NCBI RefSeq assembly: GCF_008831285.2
Contig: NC_045148.1
Span: 21,633,002-21,697,001, forward strand
Length of the DNA: 64,000 nt
Direction: 5' to 3'
Source: Nymphaea colorata
Lineage: Eukaryota; Streptophyta; Magnoliopsida; Nymphaeales; Nymphaeaceae
Below, piece by piece: positions 1-11,879 of this stretch. The position numbers and the translations under genes were made by a program. The notes beneath the pieces were generated by a model. It saw nothing but the letters and a program-made list of their open reading frames with translations, was not told the origin of the DNA and did no database searches. Numbering within the stretch: position 1 is the first letter of the stretch; every line of letters begins with the position of its first letter.

Positions 1-398
1 GTCTCCCAACAACCATGGTGAAGATATTCTAGAGCACAAGCAACGTCAATCATGATATCCAATCTTTGGAAGAGATTCAAGTGATGGCCACCTGAATGTA
101 GACAGATTCTAGGCTCCCAAGGGGCATGTATTGGAGAACTAAAGCCTTGAAATTTGCACTGGTGCAAGATGTGATGACTCTGAGAAGGTTTCGGTGTCTA
201 ATTAACAGCCACCGTTGTTCCATCCACCAAAATTCCTTCATACACTGAACCAAAGCTTCCACTGCCCAGAAAATTTGCATCGCTGAAGTTGTTTGTCGCT
301 TGAGATAACATTCTATATATAATCACTGGGAGGGTAATTCCACGAAATCTTTCAACCTCATGATAATGTCTCTCCAACCCCCTCTTTCTATATTTTGC
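1..398 (-). pseudogene. LRR receptor kinase copy B, juxtamembrane and kinase N-lobe fragment (runs off left edge)
   Basis: Read on the minus strand, the fragment starts in the basic juxtamembrane stretch (KYRKRG), passes through the glycine-rich loop ([11 protein letters not shown]) and the strand that should carry the ATP-binding lysine, and ends in ALEYLHHG at the window edge. It has no LRR or signal-peptide region: upstream of position 398 the sequence changes abruptly to an AT-rich repeat. An internal deletion joins TVAV directly to RHRNLL, removing the catalytic lysine and helix C. It is the same locus type as copy B' at 30547-31995, where the remainder can be read. A functional kinase is not possible from this frame. 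Confidence 0.85.
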
Positions 399-645
399 AC
401 GTTTTTTTGAAAAAAAACATTAAAAACAAAAAAACATGTTTTTAATTCATTTTTAACACGTTTTTTCACTTTTTCAGTTTTTTTAATGCCAAACAGTTTT
501 TTTTTATTTTCTATTTTTATTTGATGCAAATTCTATTTATCTTGTGATGTTTGTGCTATTAGTTTCACACTTATTTTATTTTTCTCCCATTTTTAATTTT
601 AAATTTTTTTAAAATTAATCTTGTCATTTAAAAGCCCGAGACATT
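399..645. repeat. AT-rich dispersed repeat (MITE-like) fused to truncated copy B
   Basis: A T-rich stretch with the recurring motifs GCCAAACAG followed by a T run, and a TTTCTCACTTATTTTA-like core. The same string of motifs occurs at 12600-12945, in the promoters of copies A (9392-10012), D (23015-24060) and C (35100-35600), and again near 59.5 and 62.3 kb. Here it sits where the LRR exon of copy B should be, so it marks the truncation breakpoint. The mirrored copy is at about 30300-30546. Confidence 0.5.
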
Positions 646-649
646 ATTT

Positions 650-3545
650 TGTAACTATGGTTTGAACTTTGAAGCTTAGACCATAATGAACAGTAGCTTT
701 TACGAATCTTAATATTCTCTTGACAGCTCCAAATCTGGATCTAAAACTGAGCTCTAGATCAAAACCTAAGCCTTTGATCCAAAATCAGATCCAAATTCAA
801 AGTTTTATATCCAAAGTAGAACCTTAGATCTAGATCCAAATCTAAATCCAAGACCCAGATCTAAAATTCTGCCCTAGATCCAAAGAGAGGTTTAAAAATT
901 CATAATTAGACTCAAGAATTAAAATTGGGCCCAAAATAGGAAAATGGATTCAGAAAATCGCCCACAGGTCTAGATTAGATAAGAAAAACTAATAATCTAG
1001 ATTAAAAAAATATTTGAGGCTCAAATGTTTGAAATTGAACCCAAGAATCAATTCCCAACATCATTCGCAAGCTCCCCCTCGCTTTTCACTTTGACTCAGC
1101 TTCGTAAAATTCAAACCTGGATGTACAATCTTTATTTCAAGCCAAAGCACCTATCCAATCCATGATCCAACCTTCAACATCGATCTGGGCCCTTCCCATT
1201 CAAGGAAACTAGATCCAGATCAAAAATGAACCTGGAATCATAAAAAACGGAGCCAAACCCGTTTTATAAAAGGAATATTTTACCTCTTAAAAGAATTACA
1301 TATTTTTGTTGTTAAAATTTTACTTTTTTTAGGGTGGGACCTACCTAGGGATGGCAGAGGGCAAAGGCCACCCTCAAGTTGCCCCCATGCGCCAAGTTTT
1401 GGCAGCACTTGTTGCACTGCCTAGAGCACTTGGTGCGCTACTAAGTGCTCTGGCGAAGGGTGCAGGGTGCTGTCTTGCACTCTGGCTTAGGGTGCACGGT
1501 GCTTTCGGGTGCTATGGTTGAGAGTGCACGGCCGCACCAAGCGCTCTGTCAACTCCCTCCAAAAGGTGTTTGCAGGACCAAGGGCTAATATCCACAAGTC
1601 AAAACCTATAAAAGAAACTAAAAATAAAAATAATTCAGAAAATGAAAAATTCCTAAGAAACCTTGAGAAATTAAAACTCCTTCAAATGTTGAATTTTGGC
1701 TTTATAAATACCCCCACATCTTGATCCTTGGTTATAAGCAACCTTTGAGGAACTCCTTGAGCCCTATAACTAAGAGCTTGGAATCTCTCTTCCTTCACCA
1801 ATTCTTCTTTCGCTCTTCCAACGCTTTGTTATCTTCAACCAGTGGAAAGGAGAGCACATAGGAGACCCTTGGAAGCTTCTTCAATAAGTCAGAGTTCTCA
1901 TTTTGGAAGTTTCATTGTTCCATAAAAGTAATGGACTCATCTCTTCTTGAACTATACCATCTCGAGGCATGTAGTTTCAATTTCTCTTGCTCTTCCCTTC
2001 ATCATCTCCCCATGGCCATGCAAGAGAGTTCTTGAAATTTCTTATTCAGAGCCAAGAGCCACTCTTAAATGCAATGGGAGCATGAGCAATGTGATGCCAA
2101 GTCTTGTTTATTTGATCAACTCAAATAGGCATGATATGTTTTTTTTTCTTCTATTGAATGTATGCATTTGTTGTATCTCTACTAATCGATAATGTGCATG
2201 TATGGCTAGTTGATTTTTCTTTTCATAGATGGATGAGATCTTGTGGTGAGATTTTTTATTTTTATATTGATTTTTGAGGTTGGGTATTGTCAAACTCAGG
2301 AAAAACAAGATGTTAAACTGCATTTTCATATTATCGCTATGATTAGTTTTGACATCTTTCAAATCCTCATTCCCTTGATAACATAACTATTGATTGTCCA
2401 ATTAGTAGTATTAAAAGAGTGATCCACCTTTAAAAGAGTGTCTTTCTATCAGGTTTGAAGCACAAAAAGAGTAAATGAAATACATTTACATAAGAGTAAA
2501 TGAAATATTTTTAATTTTGTCTATATATATATGTGTGTATATATATATTATTTTCTAAAAAATTTCAAATTAGGTCCTCCGTCCATGAGCCCAAGTTGTT
2601 CTTCTCTTGTCCACATAAAAATATTGAAGTTGAAAATTTTCAAAATTATATCCTTAATCTTAATTTCTATGTTAAAATAAAAAGTGGTGTTAAAATATCA
2701 CGTTATTAGATCATTTTTCTTTCTTCTTTTACTCGCCCTTTCTCATGTTTCTTTTTTTTCTCTTAGAATCTTTATATCTCTCTGATTATTCTCTTAAAAT
2801 CTCCCTTTGCTAATCTTCCTTTCTCTATTTCTTTTCTCTCCCTTAAAAATCTGGACATTTCTCTCGCTCTCATTTTTTCTTAAAATCTTTTGCTATTCTA
2901 CAAGTTTTTCTCTCTTTATTTCTTTTCTCTCTTTTCAAAATCTTTATCTCTCTCTCCCTCTCACACACATTTTTCTCTTAAACTCCCTTGCTCTTCTACT
3001 AGTTTTCTTATCTCTTTAAAATATCTATATCTCTCTCTCACTCTCTCATTTTTCTCTGAAAATCTCTTGCTCTTCTACTAGTTTTTCTCTTAAAATCTCT
3101 TTCTTTTCTACTAGTTTTTTGCTTTATTTCTTTTCACTCACTTATAAATCTTTATTTATCTCTTTTAATTTTCCCTTAAAATCACTTGCACTTTTATTAG
3201 TTTTTCTTTGTCTTTATTTTCTCTCTCTAAAAAATCTTTATTTCTCCCTCTCTAACTGTTCCATTAAATGAAATATTTTCCTTTAGAAAGAATTTCCTTC
3301 CTTCGTTTTACAAAGCTTTAACTTTTTTACCAAATACCACAGGCCACATAGAGGTTGAAGATCATGTTTGGGCGAATATGAAGTGCATGGGGAATGAACA
3401 TAGCCATAAAATTAGTTACCCATGAGAAAGGTTTCGGAATGGCCAAGGCTCGTATTGACGGGCAAGTTCTTTTTTTTCTATTTTGAAAATAAAAATTATT
3501 TTTAATACACTTCAAAAACAAAACCTAAACAAATTTTGGGATGAA
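650..3545 (+). mobile_element. Decayed long-LTR element, same family as the LTR at 18224-22204
   Basis: Several landmarks occur in the same order and orientation as in the LTR at 18224-22204: a start region full of GATCCAAA-type words; a leader with TATAAATACCCCCAC (compare ATAAATACCTCCACA in the intact LTR); a block ending GGGAGCATGAGC (compare GGGAGCATGGAA); a segment around TTTTTGAGGTTGGG...TGTC; the words GAGCCCAAG...CCACATAAAA; a CT-rich tract; and the terminal TTTTGGGATGAAAACA (compare TTTTGGGATGCAAACA). No coding region is present. The right end at about 3545 is well defined. The left end is approximate, and no target duplication was found. Confidence 0.55.
2740..3260. repeat. Degenerate polypyrimidine minisatellite
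   Basis: About 500 bases of almost pure C/T on the plus strand with repeated words such as CTCTTCTACTAGTTTTTCTC and TTAAAATCTCTT, spaced irregularly. It lies in the 3' part of the decayed LTR element. The mirrored purine tract is at 27685-28220 and a diverged one at 48470-48960. Open frames in it are low-complexity and not genes. Confidence 0.75.
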
Positions 3546-4411
3546 AACAACCTTAGTTGCACAGAAGGCAATATCTGGCTGGGTGAGGGACACATATTGC
3601 AATGCTCCCACAATATTTCAATATAAATTAGCATCCTTAAACGTCAAACTTTTACCAGCAAATAATTTTATGAATGTGGCCATCGGCGTGTTCATGGGTT
3701 TGGCTTCATGCATTTTTGTATGCTTGAAATGATTGAAGTTATTACTTTCTTTGATATAACAGCATGCTTCATCTTAACATTGGTGGATTCACTTCCTAGG
3801 AAATAGAATGAAGATTTTCCAAGTTTCACTTTTGCTTGTAGGGGGAAGGGTCTTCCATTTAACTAACAGGGTCATTTGGATGACTTACATGCTCCAAGAA
3901 CACAATGATGCTCACAGCATATAATTCTCATCCTCCTCAATAAGGGCTTTTCTTTTGATAACATTGGACATCAGTGCAAAACATACTGGAATTGTGCATT
4001 TTTATTCACTCTTCTTGTTGTACATTTTTTTGGTAGGTTTAAGAAATTGTGCTGAGGATATAGTACATCAAACTTTTAGAAAATTGAAAGGATTTATGTG
4101 AACTATGGCTATAGTGGTGTGCTTACTTAGAACAAAGCACAATAATGGACAAAGTTTCAAGCCTTTTTCACGTAACTTGCACTGGAAATGTGAGTTGTTC
4201 TAAAAGATTGGTCACCCAAATGCCTTAGGAATAGAACACACAAGCATATTAAGCATATCTTTATTAAGTCCTATATGCAACTGTAATTGAGCAATGCAAG
4301 TGAGAGCTCTAAATGAAAGCAATCAAACTACATTTCCACATCCAACTATTTTAGCCAATGGCTGGTTGTGCCCTGGAATTAAATCTCTTTGTATCTCTGG
4401 ATGTATTTGAA
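3546..4411. other. Downstream flank of copy A, duplicated non-coding DNA
   Basis: No gene is seen. The segment is shared with 26530-27400 (inverted-repeat partner), with 40060-41380 behind copy C and with 47390-48300 behind exon F. Shared words include AAAATGCATGAAGCCAAACC and CCGATGGCCA. It therefore travels with the 3' exon of type-A receptors. Confidence 0.6.
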
Positions 4412-4937
4412 TTATCCTTCTACCATTCTTGTCTTTTGTCGTATCGTTCTCAGCCCTACAACCACTTCCTTCACGTCCATTCTCTCATTTGGAGACACCG
4501 TTGAACATGACAAGCCTATCTCCATGATCATCACCAGCAGCTCATTCATAACAGCTAATCTTTCAGTTGGAGTAGTGTTGCTTTCATTCAAAAGATGGCT
4601 GTCAATGACATATGAAATTGCAACAGGAAATGCTTCAGCCACCCATTTTCTCAAACTAAAATCCCCATCAAACTGTTCATCAGTAGACTTTCTTCCTGTA
4701 AACACCTCAAGGAGGAGAACTCTGTAGCTGTAGACATCAGCTTTGGTTGACACCTTTCCAGCCATCCCAAATTTTAATTGTCTAATGCTCATCTATGACA
4801 CAATTGCACTAATTGGTTTTGGGCAAGAGGCCTGGAAATTAATGGACTCAAGATCAATTAAACCACCAATCCTGCCTTTCTCTTGTTGTATTCTCATATA
4901 TACATCTAAAAAAAATGCAAGATTATGATTTAGAACT

Positions 4938-5214
4938 AGACATGGTTATTGGACCCGGGTCCAAGCCCGCATGATAATATATGGGGCCAGCCCAGGTCAG
5001 CCAGGGGGGCCAATCTGTCCCGATAACTTTTAAATATTAATTTTATTTTATTAATTACAAATAAACTGTTATTTAAAATATATTTTACATTCAAAATTTT
5101 TATTTTATATCTATTTTTTTTTATGTAATCGACCAGGGCTTGGGTTTGGATTTCGGACATCAGGCCGGCCTAGACCGGTTCTTATCTGGTCGGGATGGCC
5201 TGATGCGCAGGTGT
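4938..5214. mobile_element. Small non-autonomous insertion in the copy A intron, 10-bp target duplication
   Basis: The 277-base segment is flanked by the direct repeat ATTTAGAACT at 4928-4937 and 5215-5224. The homologous introns of copies C (39525-39545) and F (46835-46850) have a single copy of this site and lack the segment, so it is a real insertion. It contains the 12-base palindrome GGACCCGGGTCC at 4951-4962 and GC-rich ends around an AT-rich middle. I see no clear terminal inverted repeats. A 9-11-base duplication is typical of Mutator-like elements, but the class is uncertain. Confidence 0.75.
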
Positions 5215-6079
5215 ATTTAGAACTGAAGTCTTATATATATGATATTCAAGTGCTCTTAAAAGAATTCAAACATATATCCAGATCTTTTCTATGGGGCATG
5301 TGAGATTTGTTGAGTTTCATTAATTGTACGGCACAGTGATTACAGAACATAAAAGCCTAATTAAACTCATCTTCCTACTAATTCACTTGTGACCAATCTC
5401 AAGGTTCCTTAAATGTCTCCTAAATCGAGTGAATTATTCAGTAGTGCCGATTGTTAGCCTGTCTTAAGCCATTAGGTAGAAAGGTATTTACGATTAGGGT
5501 TCTTTTATACAAGAAAGGAAAAAAAGTTTACAACTTTTGTTAAAAGAAAAAAAACAATTGAAGATTCTTGTTTGTTGAGGACATGCAAACAACAGATGTG
5601 TACTTGAGCACAAAACAATGCAAAAATTAGCATGCAACACCATAGGCCATACGAACAACGAATGCATTGTCCATGTAAAATAGTTTATCAATGACCTTTA
5701 ACATTATTGAGCTAGGAACCACTTGTGCATGCCTTTATGTGTGAACAACCAAATCATGATGATTAGATCGATCATGGGTGTTTTCACATCAATTAATATA
5801 TTTATTCATGTTATATTGCAAACCACAAAAAAGCATAATTAGTTAAACCACATAAGTCAGGACCAAATATTATATATATATGGTTGCCAAATATTATATT
5901 TATTCATGTTATATTGCAAACACTTTTTCTTATTCTCTGACCCTAAAAGCAGTCTCAATGCTAAAAATGGTTGCAAAACATTGACTATCATCAATGCATT
6001 TTTTGCAATGTTTTGAACAATACAAAATTAAAAAAAAAAGCTTAGTCAGCTGATTTCAATATAAATAAATAAATAAATG

Positions 6080-6080
6080 A

Positions 6081-6111
<31 letters not shown>

Positions 6112-6128
6112 GAGAGAGAGAGAGAGTC
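6080..6128. repeat. (TA)n(GA)n microsatellite at the inner end of the left inverted-repeat arm
   Basis: A compound TA then GA repeat in the intron of copy A. The right contig begins (24851) inside the complementary (CT)n of this same microsatellite. The assembly therefore broke at this repeat. Confidence 0.85.
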
Positions 6129-8129
6129 CACTTGGACTGGCAAACCCACCCACTCTCTCGTTGTCTCTCTTCATGCGATCCCACCTTCCCTCCCACTTTC
6201 TCTGTGAGAGCATTATTGAAGAGAAAGAGAGTGTGTTTACACATGCACAACACTCAAGAAACGGTTCAGGCAATTATACACACACTTTGAGAAACACAAA
6301 ATTCATAAAATGACAAAAAATAAATTGATAGTACGTACCTGGTGCACTGTATCCAGTGGTTCCAAGAGTGGCTGTAAGAGTAGAAGAATTCAGACCAACT
6401 AGAATCTTTGCAATGCCTAAATCACTCACGTATGCTGTCATGTTCTCATCTGGAAACACATTACTTGGCTTTAGATCACAATGAACTATAGTCTCTAAGT
6501 AACCATGGTGAAGATATTATAGAGTACAAGCCACATCAATCATGATATCCAATCTCTCAAAGAGATTCAAATGATGGCCACCCGAATGTAGACAGACTTC
6601 CAGGCTACCAAGGGGCATGTATTGGAGAACTAAAGCATTGAAATCTCTACTAGAGCAAGACGTAATGACTTTAATGAGGTTTCGGTACCTGATTTGGCAC
6701 ATGACAGTGCACTCGATATCAAAACTTTTAGATGCTCCTTCAAATAACAAATTAAGGACCTTAACAGCCACTATCGTTCCATCTACTAGATTTTCTTTGT
6801 ATGTTGAACCAAAGCTTCCATTCCCAATAAAATTTGCATTATTGAAGTTCCTTGTCTAATTCAATAGCTCTTTGTGAGAAATCACTGGAAGTGTAATTCC
6901 TCAAAATCTTTCAGTGTCATCATGATTTTTCAACAACCACCTCTTCCTATAGCATGAGATACCAATGACTGTGCAAACAATGACCAAAAGTGCTGGGCCC
7001 CCAATTGCGCAAGTGGCAATGACTCTTGCTGCATTGCTCTTACTTTGCCTCTCTGTTTTGTCTAAGCACAATGGGACATGGAATTTGGGAGCTCCACATA
7101 GTGCATAATTCTCTAGGAAGGACTCGGCAGATAGGTTTGCAAACTTTCCACCACTTGGAATCTGACATTCCAATAGATTGAAGGACAAGTCCAAGACCTG
7201 GATGTGTTGAAGTTTCTCCAAGGACTTTGGTATCTCACCGGAAAGCATGTTATGGGAAAGGTCAATAATGTCAAGGTTTAGCATGTGATCAAGTTGTTCA
7301 GGAATGTGGCCATCAAATGTGTTCCGAGAGAGATTCAAATAGTCTAGCATTTGGAGCTTTGATAGTGATGCAGGCAACTCTCCACTCAGCTTGTTTGCAG
7401 AGATATCCATGCTTATCATCGTGCAAAATTCCCGAGACCCAGAGGCAGGTGACCAGTGAAGGAGTTGTCTTGCAAGTACAGCTCCAACAAGTCATTCAAC
7501 TCACAAAGACTAGGCGGTAGTGTTGATAACAAATTGTTTAAGCTTAGATCTAGGGCTCGCAAACTAGTGAGATTGTTGATAAAGCTTGAAATTGACGCAA
7601 TTAGCATGTTGTGTTCAATATAAAACTTAACTTGCGGACCAACTGGTAGATTGGTAGTGGGATTGGGCCTTCTAATGCATTGGTATCAAAAAACAACACC
7701 TGTAAGCTGCGCATCTGTCCTATATTTGGTGGAATGATCCCTTTTATTTTCTTGAAAGTTAAATCTAAGGAAATTAACTTGGTCAAGTTGGCTAAGGCCA
7801 ACGCGATAGTACCTTCAATCAGATTGGAGGAAAGGTGAAGTTTCTACAAGGTGGTTGTCAGGTTTCCAATAGATGTAGGAAGAATGCTGTTCAAAAGGTT
7901 TTGTGATAGATCAACGTCCTCTAGCAGTTGACAGTTGGTGAAGGATGTGAAAATGGAGAGCTCATGGTTTCCTGGGACATTGGTCAACATATTGCTGTAG
8001 AGGTAATTCTATTGGTATCGGACCACTGAATTTATTGTGCCCTGCATTTATAGTTTGGAGACTAGTAGCATTGGAAAAAGAAGGTGGGAAAGGGCCATCA
8101 AAATTGTTGTCACTCATTGCAAGAGATTG

Positions 8130-8785
8130 GAGATTGGGCAGGAAGTGGCCAACATCTTTAGGGAGATGCCCTGTTAGTTGATTGGTCATGAAACTCAAAG
8201 GCTGAACAGCGGATAGGTTAAACAAGCTGTCTGGCAGTGTACCAGTGAGATTGTTCTTTTCCACACTAAGGAATTGCAAGCGGGTTATGCTTACCAACTC
8301 AGAAGGAATGTTCCCATGAATATGATTTTGACCAATATTAAGGTGCTCCAGCTTTGAGAGGTTGGCGAAAGCGACTGGAATGGTGCCTGTGAGCTTGTTA
8401 TCATAAAGATTTAGGAACTTGAGTTCCTGCAGAATGCCTAAGGACTCCGGAATGCTTCCATAGAATTCATTTTTTGCTGCAAAAAACACTTGGAGATTGT
8501 GCAGGAAGTGGCCAACATCTTTAGGGAGATGCCCTGTTCGTTTATTGGTCATGAAACTCGAAACCTGAAGAGTGGTTATGCTTCCCAACTCCCAAGGAAT
8601 ATTTCCATGCATATGATTTTGACCAATATTAAGGTGCTCCAGCTTTGAGAGGTTTGCAAAAGTGACTGGAATGGTGCGTGTGAGCTGTTATCATAAAGAT
8701 TTAGGAGCTTGAGTTCTGGAAGACTGCCTAAGAACTCCAGAATGCTTCCATAGAATTCGTTTTCTGCTGCAAAAAGCACTTGGAG
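8130..8785 (-). repeat. Internal direct duplication of LRR-coding sequence in copy A
   Basis: The sequence encoding NEFYGSI...LGxLxELKxLNLYDN...HGNIP occurs twice, about 293 bases apart (8317-8495 against 8610-8785), and the GHLPKDVGHFL unit is also doubled (8130-8180 and 8495-8560). Copies C and G have these units once. The 293-base offset is not a multiple of three, so the duplication itself disturbs the frame, on top of a one-base loss at about 8686. Confidence 0.75.
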
Positions 8786-9172
8786 GCAGCTAAAATCAAT
8801 GGGAAGATGACCGTGGACGTTATCTTTAGAGAGATCAAGAACCTGTAAGAGGGAGAGATTGCTGATGTATGGGGAGAGAGTACCTTCAAGTGCCATGACA
8901 TTGAGATTGAGACCATGGACCCTTTGTGAACCAGGACTGCATGAAACTCCATTCCACTCATAGAAGGAGATATTGAAATTCCAATTTGATAACACATTAT
9001 AAGGGTCATTAGTGACAAGGGATTTGAAAGACAGCAACACGAATTGATCAATCACGTTGCTCAGAGAAACAAGCACTGAGGGCGTCTCCCTTTGGCCCAG
9101 AACCACAGTCGAGGTGAAGGAGAAACACAAAAGAAGGCCAAGTAGCTGAGGCAACCGACTGGTGGTAACCAT

Positions 9173-9430
9173 GCCTGTCCAATTGGTTATGCAGAACATG
9201 GATGAGCAGCCACTTCTAGAAAATTTGTCCTTTTTTTTTTCAAGTACTAGAAGGCTCGGGTCTTACCGCTGATGATTACATCAATGAGACTCTTTCTTGT
9301 TTCCCTTTATCAATTTCAACTCTATTCAATCCCAAATCAAAGTTGTCAATTGAACTTCATTTTTCTCTAGATAGTTATAGATATGCTTTCTGCCTTTTAA
9401 AAGGTGATGTTTTTTATCATATAATATGGT
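9173..9430 (-). promoter_or_regulatory. Conserved 5' flank of copy A
   Basis: Read on the minus strand, this flank shares an ordered set of words with the flanks of copies D (22690-23060), C (35480-35950) and G (62255-62609): TTTGATTTG, GATTGAATA, AAAGGGAAA, TCTCATTGATG-like, then TTTCTAGAAG shortly before the start codon. Conservation outside coding sequence shows that the copies were duplicated with their promoters. No TATA box can be assigned with confidence. Confidence 0.55.
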
Positions 9431-10012
9431 TAGAATGAAAAAAAAAGTGGTAAATTTTAAAAGAATTTGAGTAAAACATAAAAATTAAGGGAAAATAAGA
9501 TGAATGGTAGGCAATTTAAAAAAATAAATAGATGAGAAACAAATAAAAATTAGAAGTTGAAGACTAGCAGTTTAGCAATAAAAAAGTATGAAAAATGTCT
9601 AAAATGAAAAAAGGGAAAAATGCAATCGGTTGCTAGGCAGATTAGTCATGAAAATCTAATCAAGCAACGTAGTAGTTGCAAACATTTTCATAACTGACGA
9701 GAACCACCACTTACATATAGGTTGTCAGAGATGACAACCAAAATTAGGTAGTAAATATAATCATAAAAATCTCATCTTGTTTTTTTTTTCTGAAAAAACA
9801 GTGATCAAACACCACAAACAAGTTGGCTGAATAAAACGGCAAAAAGATATATTTTTTTAAAAGAATATCAAAACAAAAAACGTGGTTTTCCTATCTTTTT
9901 CACATTTTTTCAATTTTTTCAATTGTTTTAAAAAGTTACCATTTTTCTTTTGCATGTTTTGCTTTTTATTTTTCATGTTTGCCATGTTATACGATAGAAA
10001 GACCTCCCATAA
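9392..10012. mobile_element. AT-rich MITE with terminal inverted repeats upstream of copy A
   Basis: The left end (GGTGATGTTTTTTATCATAT) and the reverse complement of the right end (GGGAGGTCTTTCTATCGTAT) resemble each other, giving imperfect inverted repeats of about 27 bases around an AT-rich body. Related ends occur at 23016-23045 (GGTGAGGTTTTTCTATCATA), 12915-12945, 59515-59540 and 62300-62330. No target duplication was identified, so the superfamily is open. Confidence 0.45.
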
Positions 10013-10748
10013 TGAACAATGAACATGAAAATAATGAGCTTCCTAAATGTTGTTTGTCACATTCTGGCCTGTACATGACTACAAAAATTCAATCACGCAA
10101 TTAGTATGCTCATATCTTGCTTCATGCCAGTAATGAAACCTGGTGATTGGTCATACAGATTATATATGATAATTAATCACTGAGTTGATCTGAGCATCAC
10201 ATACAGATTCTAGTATTTGGATCCCTATGTTACTGGAATGACAACAATCCAGCATCCATAAGTTAGAGTACATAAATAAGCAATTATTTCACATAAGACT
10301 GTAAAAATATCACAATATCATTTAAATGTATTGACCTGAGCAACTTAAACATGTTATCCAGGTGAAAGAATCCATGATCAAAGATGCATGCTAGAAGCTC
10401 TAGGAACAAAGCAGGAACTAAGGGTCGTCTGGTAATCACAACCATATAATTACAAGCGAAAAACATGCTAGAAAATGAAAACAGTTAATATCCCTGTCTA
10501 TTGTTACCATAATTTATCATTTAGCTTTGAAAAGGCCAACCAAGATGCGACCGACAAGCTTATAATGGAAAGAAGATTCCCAGCTTGTCCAATTGGCAAA
10601 GATAAGCCGACTGACTGAGACATTGTCCTATCAAATCACACACCTAAACCCCCAACTAGGAAAACTATATGTAGAATATTTCCTTCAATTTTCAAACTAG
10701 GAATAAGGATGGATTTCTTTTTCATGTTGCATTGGACACGTATCCTGA

Positions 10749-10802
<54 letters not shown>

Positions 10803-11875
10803 AATGAGCTTGTGATGTTGAAAAATACAAATAAATCGAATTCTCTGACATGATAAAGCTGAGACCTTTGTTATTTGAATCATTAGAAAAAATTAATATG
10901 TACATGAAAAAAAAGCTACGTTTTTTAGTTGATGCATTTTGAGGCACATAAAGTCTAGTGACTTGAATTGGTTTGTCGAAAATATCTTCAAATAGGGAAG
11001 GCTAGACGACACTGTAGATGGCGGACACATGGACCGATTTTATCAGCTAACATGATTTGTCAATTCAACTCTTTCTTATGTTTTTCTTTCATTTGACCAT
11101 ACCACAGAGTAAACTTAACTTTCAAGGTGTGTGCATGGGTATATTTTACAAGAACAATACCTAATTAAACAAAATCAGTGACGGTGGTGAGGTTCTACAG
11201 CATGTACATCAAGCTGGCTCAATCGGAATTCGTTTTTTTAATAATTTTTTTAAAAACATATATATTATATATTTTTCAAGAAATATATATAAATATAATT
11301 AAAATCAATTAAAAATTATGGAGCCCGAGCTGGCCCGATGCCACCCTTACTTGCTTTGGCATTGAAGGTAATATATATAAATATAATTTAAAAATATATA
11401 TATATCTGTCATAATATTTAAGGACAGATTCATGGAATGTTGTAACATAATATTACATAAATTTGTCTAATATTTGGGACAGATATATGGAACAATTACA
11501 TATTGTTATTGTTGCCAAAGGGACCCAAGATCAAGATAAGACATAAGCATATGCATAGGCAAGTTACAATGTACGTATTTTCACCCATCTCTATTGGTGG
11601 AGAAAAAAAGCCCCGTCAGAGGTAAGGAGTCTTCTTGTAGTGGCCGCTATGACCATCGCTGATATCTTTGGCCGAGTAAAGGCTGCTCAAGCCATTACAG
11701 TTCCAAGAAAATGATCAAGTAAGATTATTTTGAGTGATAAACAAAATCAAGTTAGAATGCATGGAGAATTAAAATGAAAAAATAACCTGTGAAAGTCCAA
11801 CAAAGAGAACTTTAGATTTTGTCATTGAATGGATATGGTCAATGATAGTCGAAGGGTCATATAGTCAATGTATTT
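10013..11875. other. Non-coding interval with a (TA)n run and a CACTA-like terminus
   Basis: No convincing gene. A (TA)n run lies at about 10751-10799. A possible CACTA-type end reads TTCTTGTAGTG at 11632-11642. It faces an internal stretch with repeated GGACAGAT words, but no matching CACTACAAGAA terminus was found to the left, so this is only a hint. Short open frames here are AT-rich noise. Confidence 0.4.
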
Positions 11876-11879
11876 GAGT

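Larger units (their letters stand above)
1..6124. repeat. Left arm of a 6.1-kb near-identical inverted repeat
   Basis: This segment is repeated in reverse complement at 24851-30945. Matching positions add up to about 30945-30946 along the arm (for example 77-280 with 30665-30868, and 1509-1724 with 29221-29436). The arms differ by scattered single-base changes and homopolymer-length changes, for example one A fewer in the right copy of the kinase 3' end (near 26510) and several differences around 5190-5215 against 25738-25765. The similarity is still present at base 1, so the arm probably extends left of the window. The inner end lies in a (GA)n/(TA)n microsatellite inside an intron of copy A. 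Confidence 0.95.
4412..9172 (-). pseudogene. LRR-XII receptor-like kinase copy A (two exons, multiply broken)
   Basis: Exon 1 runs from an ATG at 9172 (MVTTSRLPQLLG..., hydrophobic signal peptide ending VVLGQ) to a GT donor after 6339. Exon 2 is about 4776-4412. In order it encodes signal peptide, LRR N-cap (VLSNWN...NGVSCSPGSQR), many 24-residue LRRs, a C-cap (NYALCGAPK), a membrane segment (near 7000), a kinase N-lobe with VAVK, a non-RD catalytic loop (VHCDLKPSN), DLG in place of DFG, and GTTGYSAPG at the exon end. Exon 2 holds the C-lobe ([14 protein letters not shown] to TIRQ). Defects: a one-base deletion near 8686, frameshifts near 8000, 7800 and 7610, a stop at about 6901, another stop before YLHHG, and loss of the AG acceptor seen in copy B'. 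Family membership is firm; function is lost. Confidence 0.9.

Noticed and set aside
2807-3081. Ser/Leu/Phe-rich open frames
   Set aside because: They translate a degenerate CT-rich tract; the mirrored and diverged copies do not keep a frame in a gene-like way.
11632-11645. CACTA transposon end
   Set aside because: Only one possible terminus was found; kept as a hint in the interval description, not as an element.
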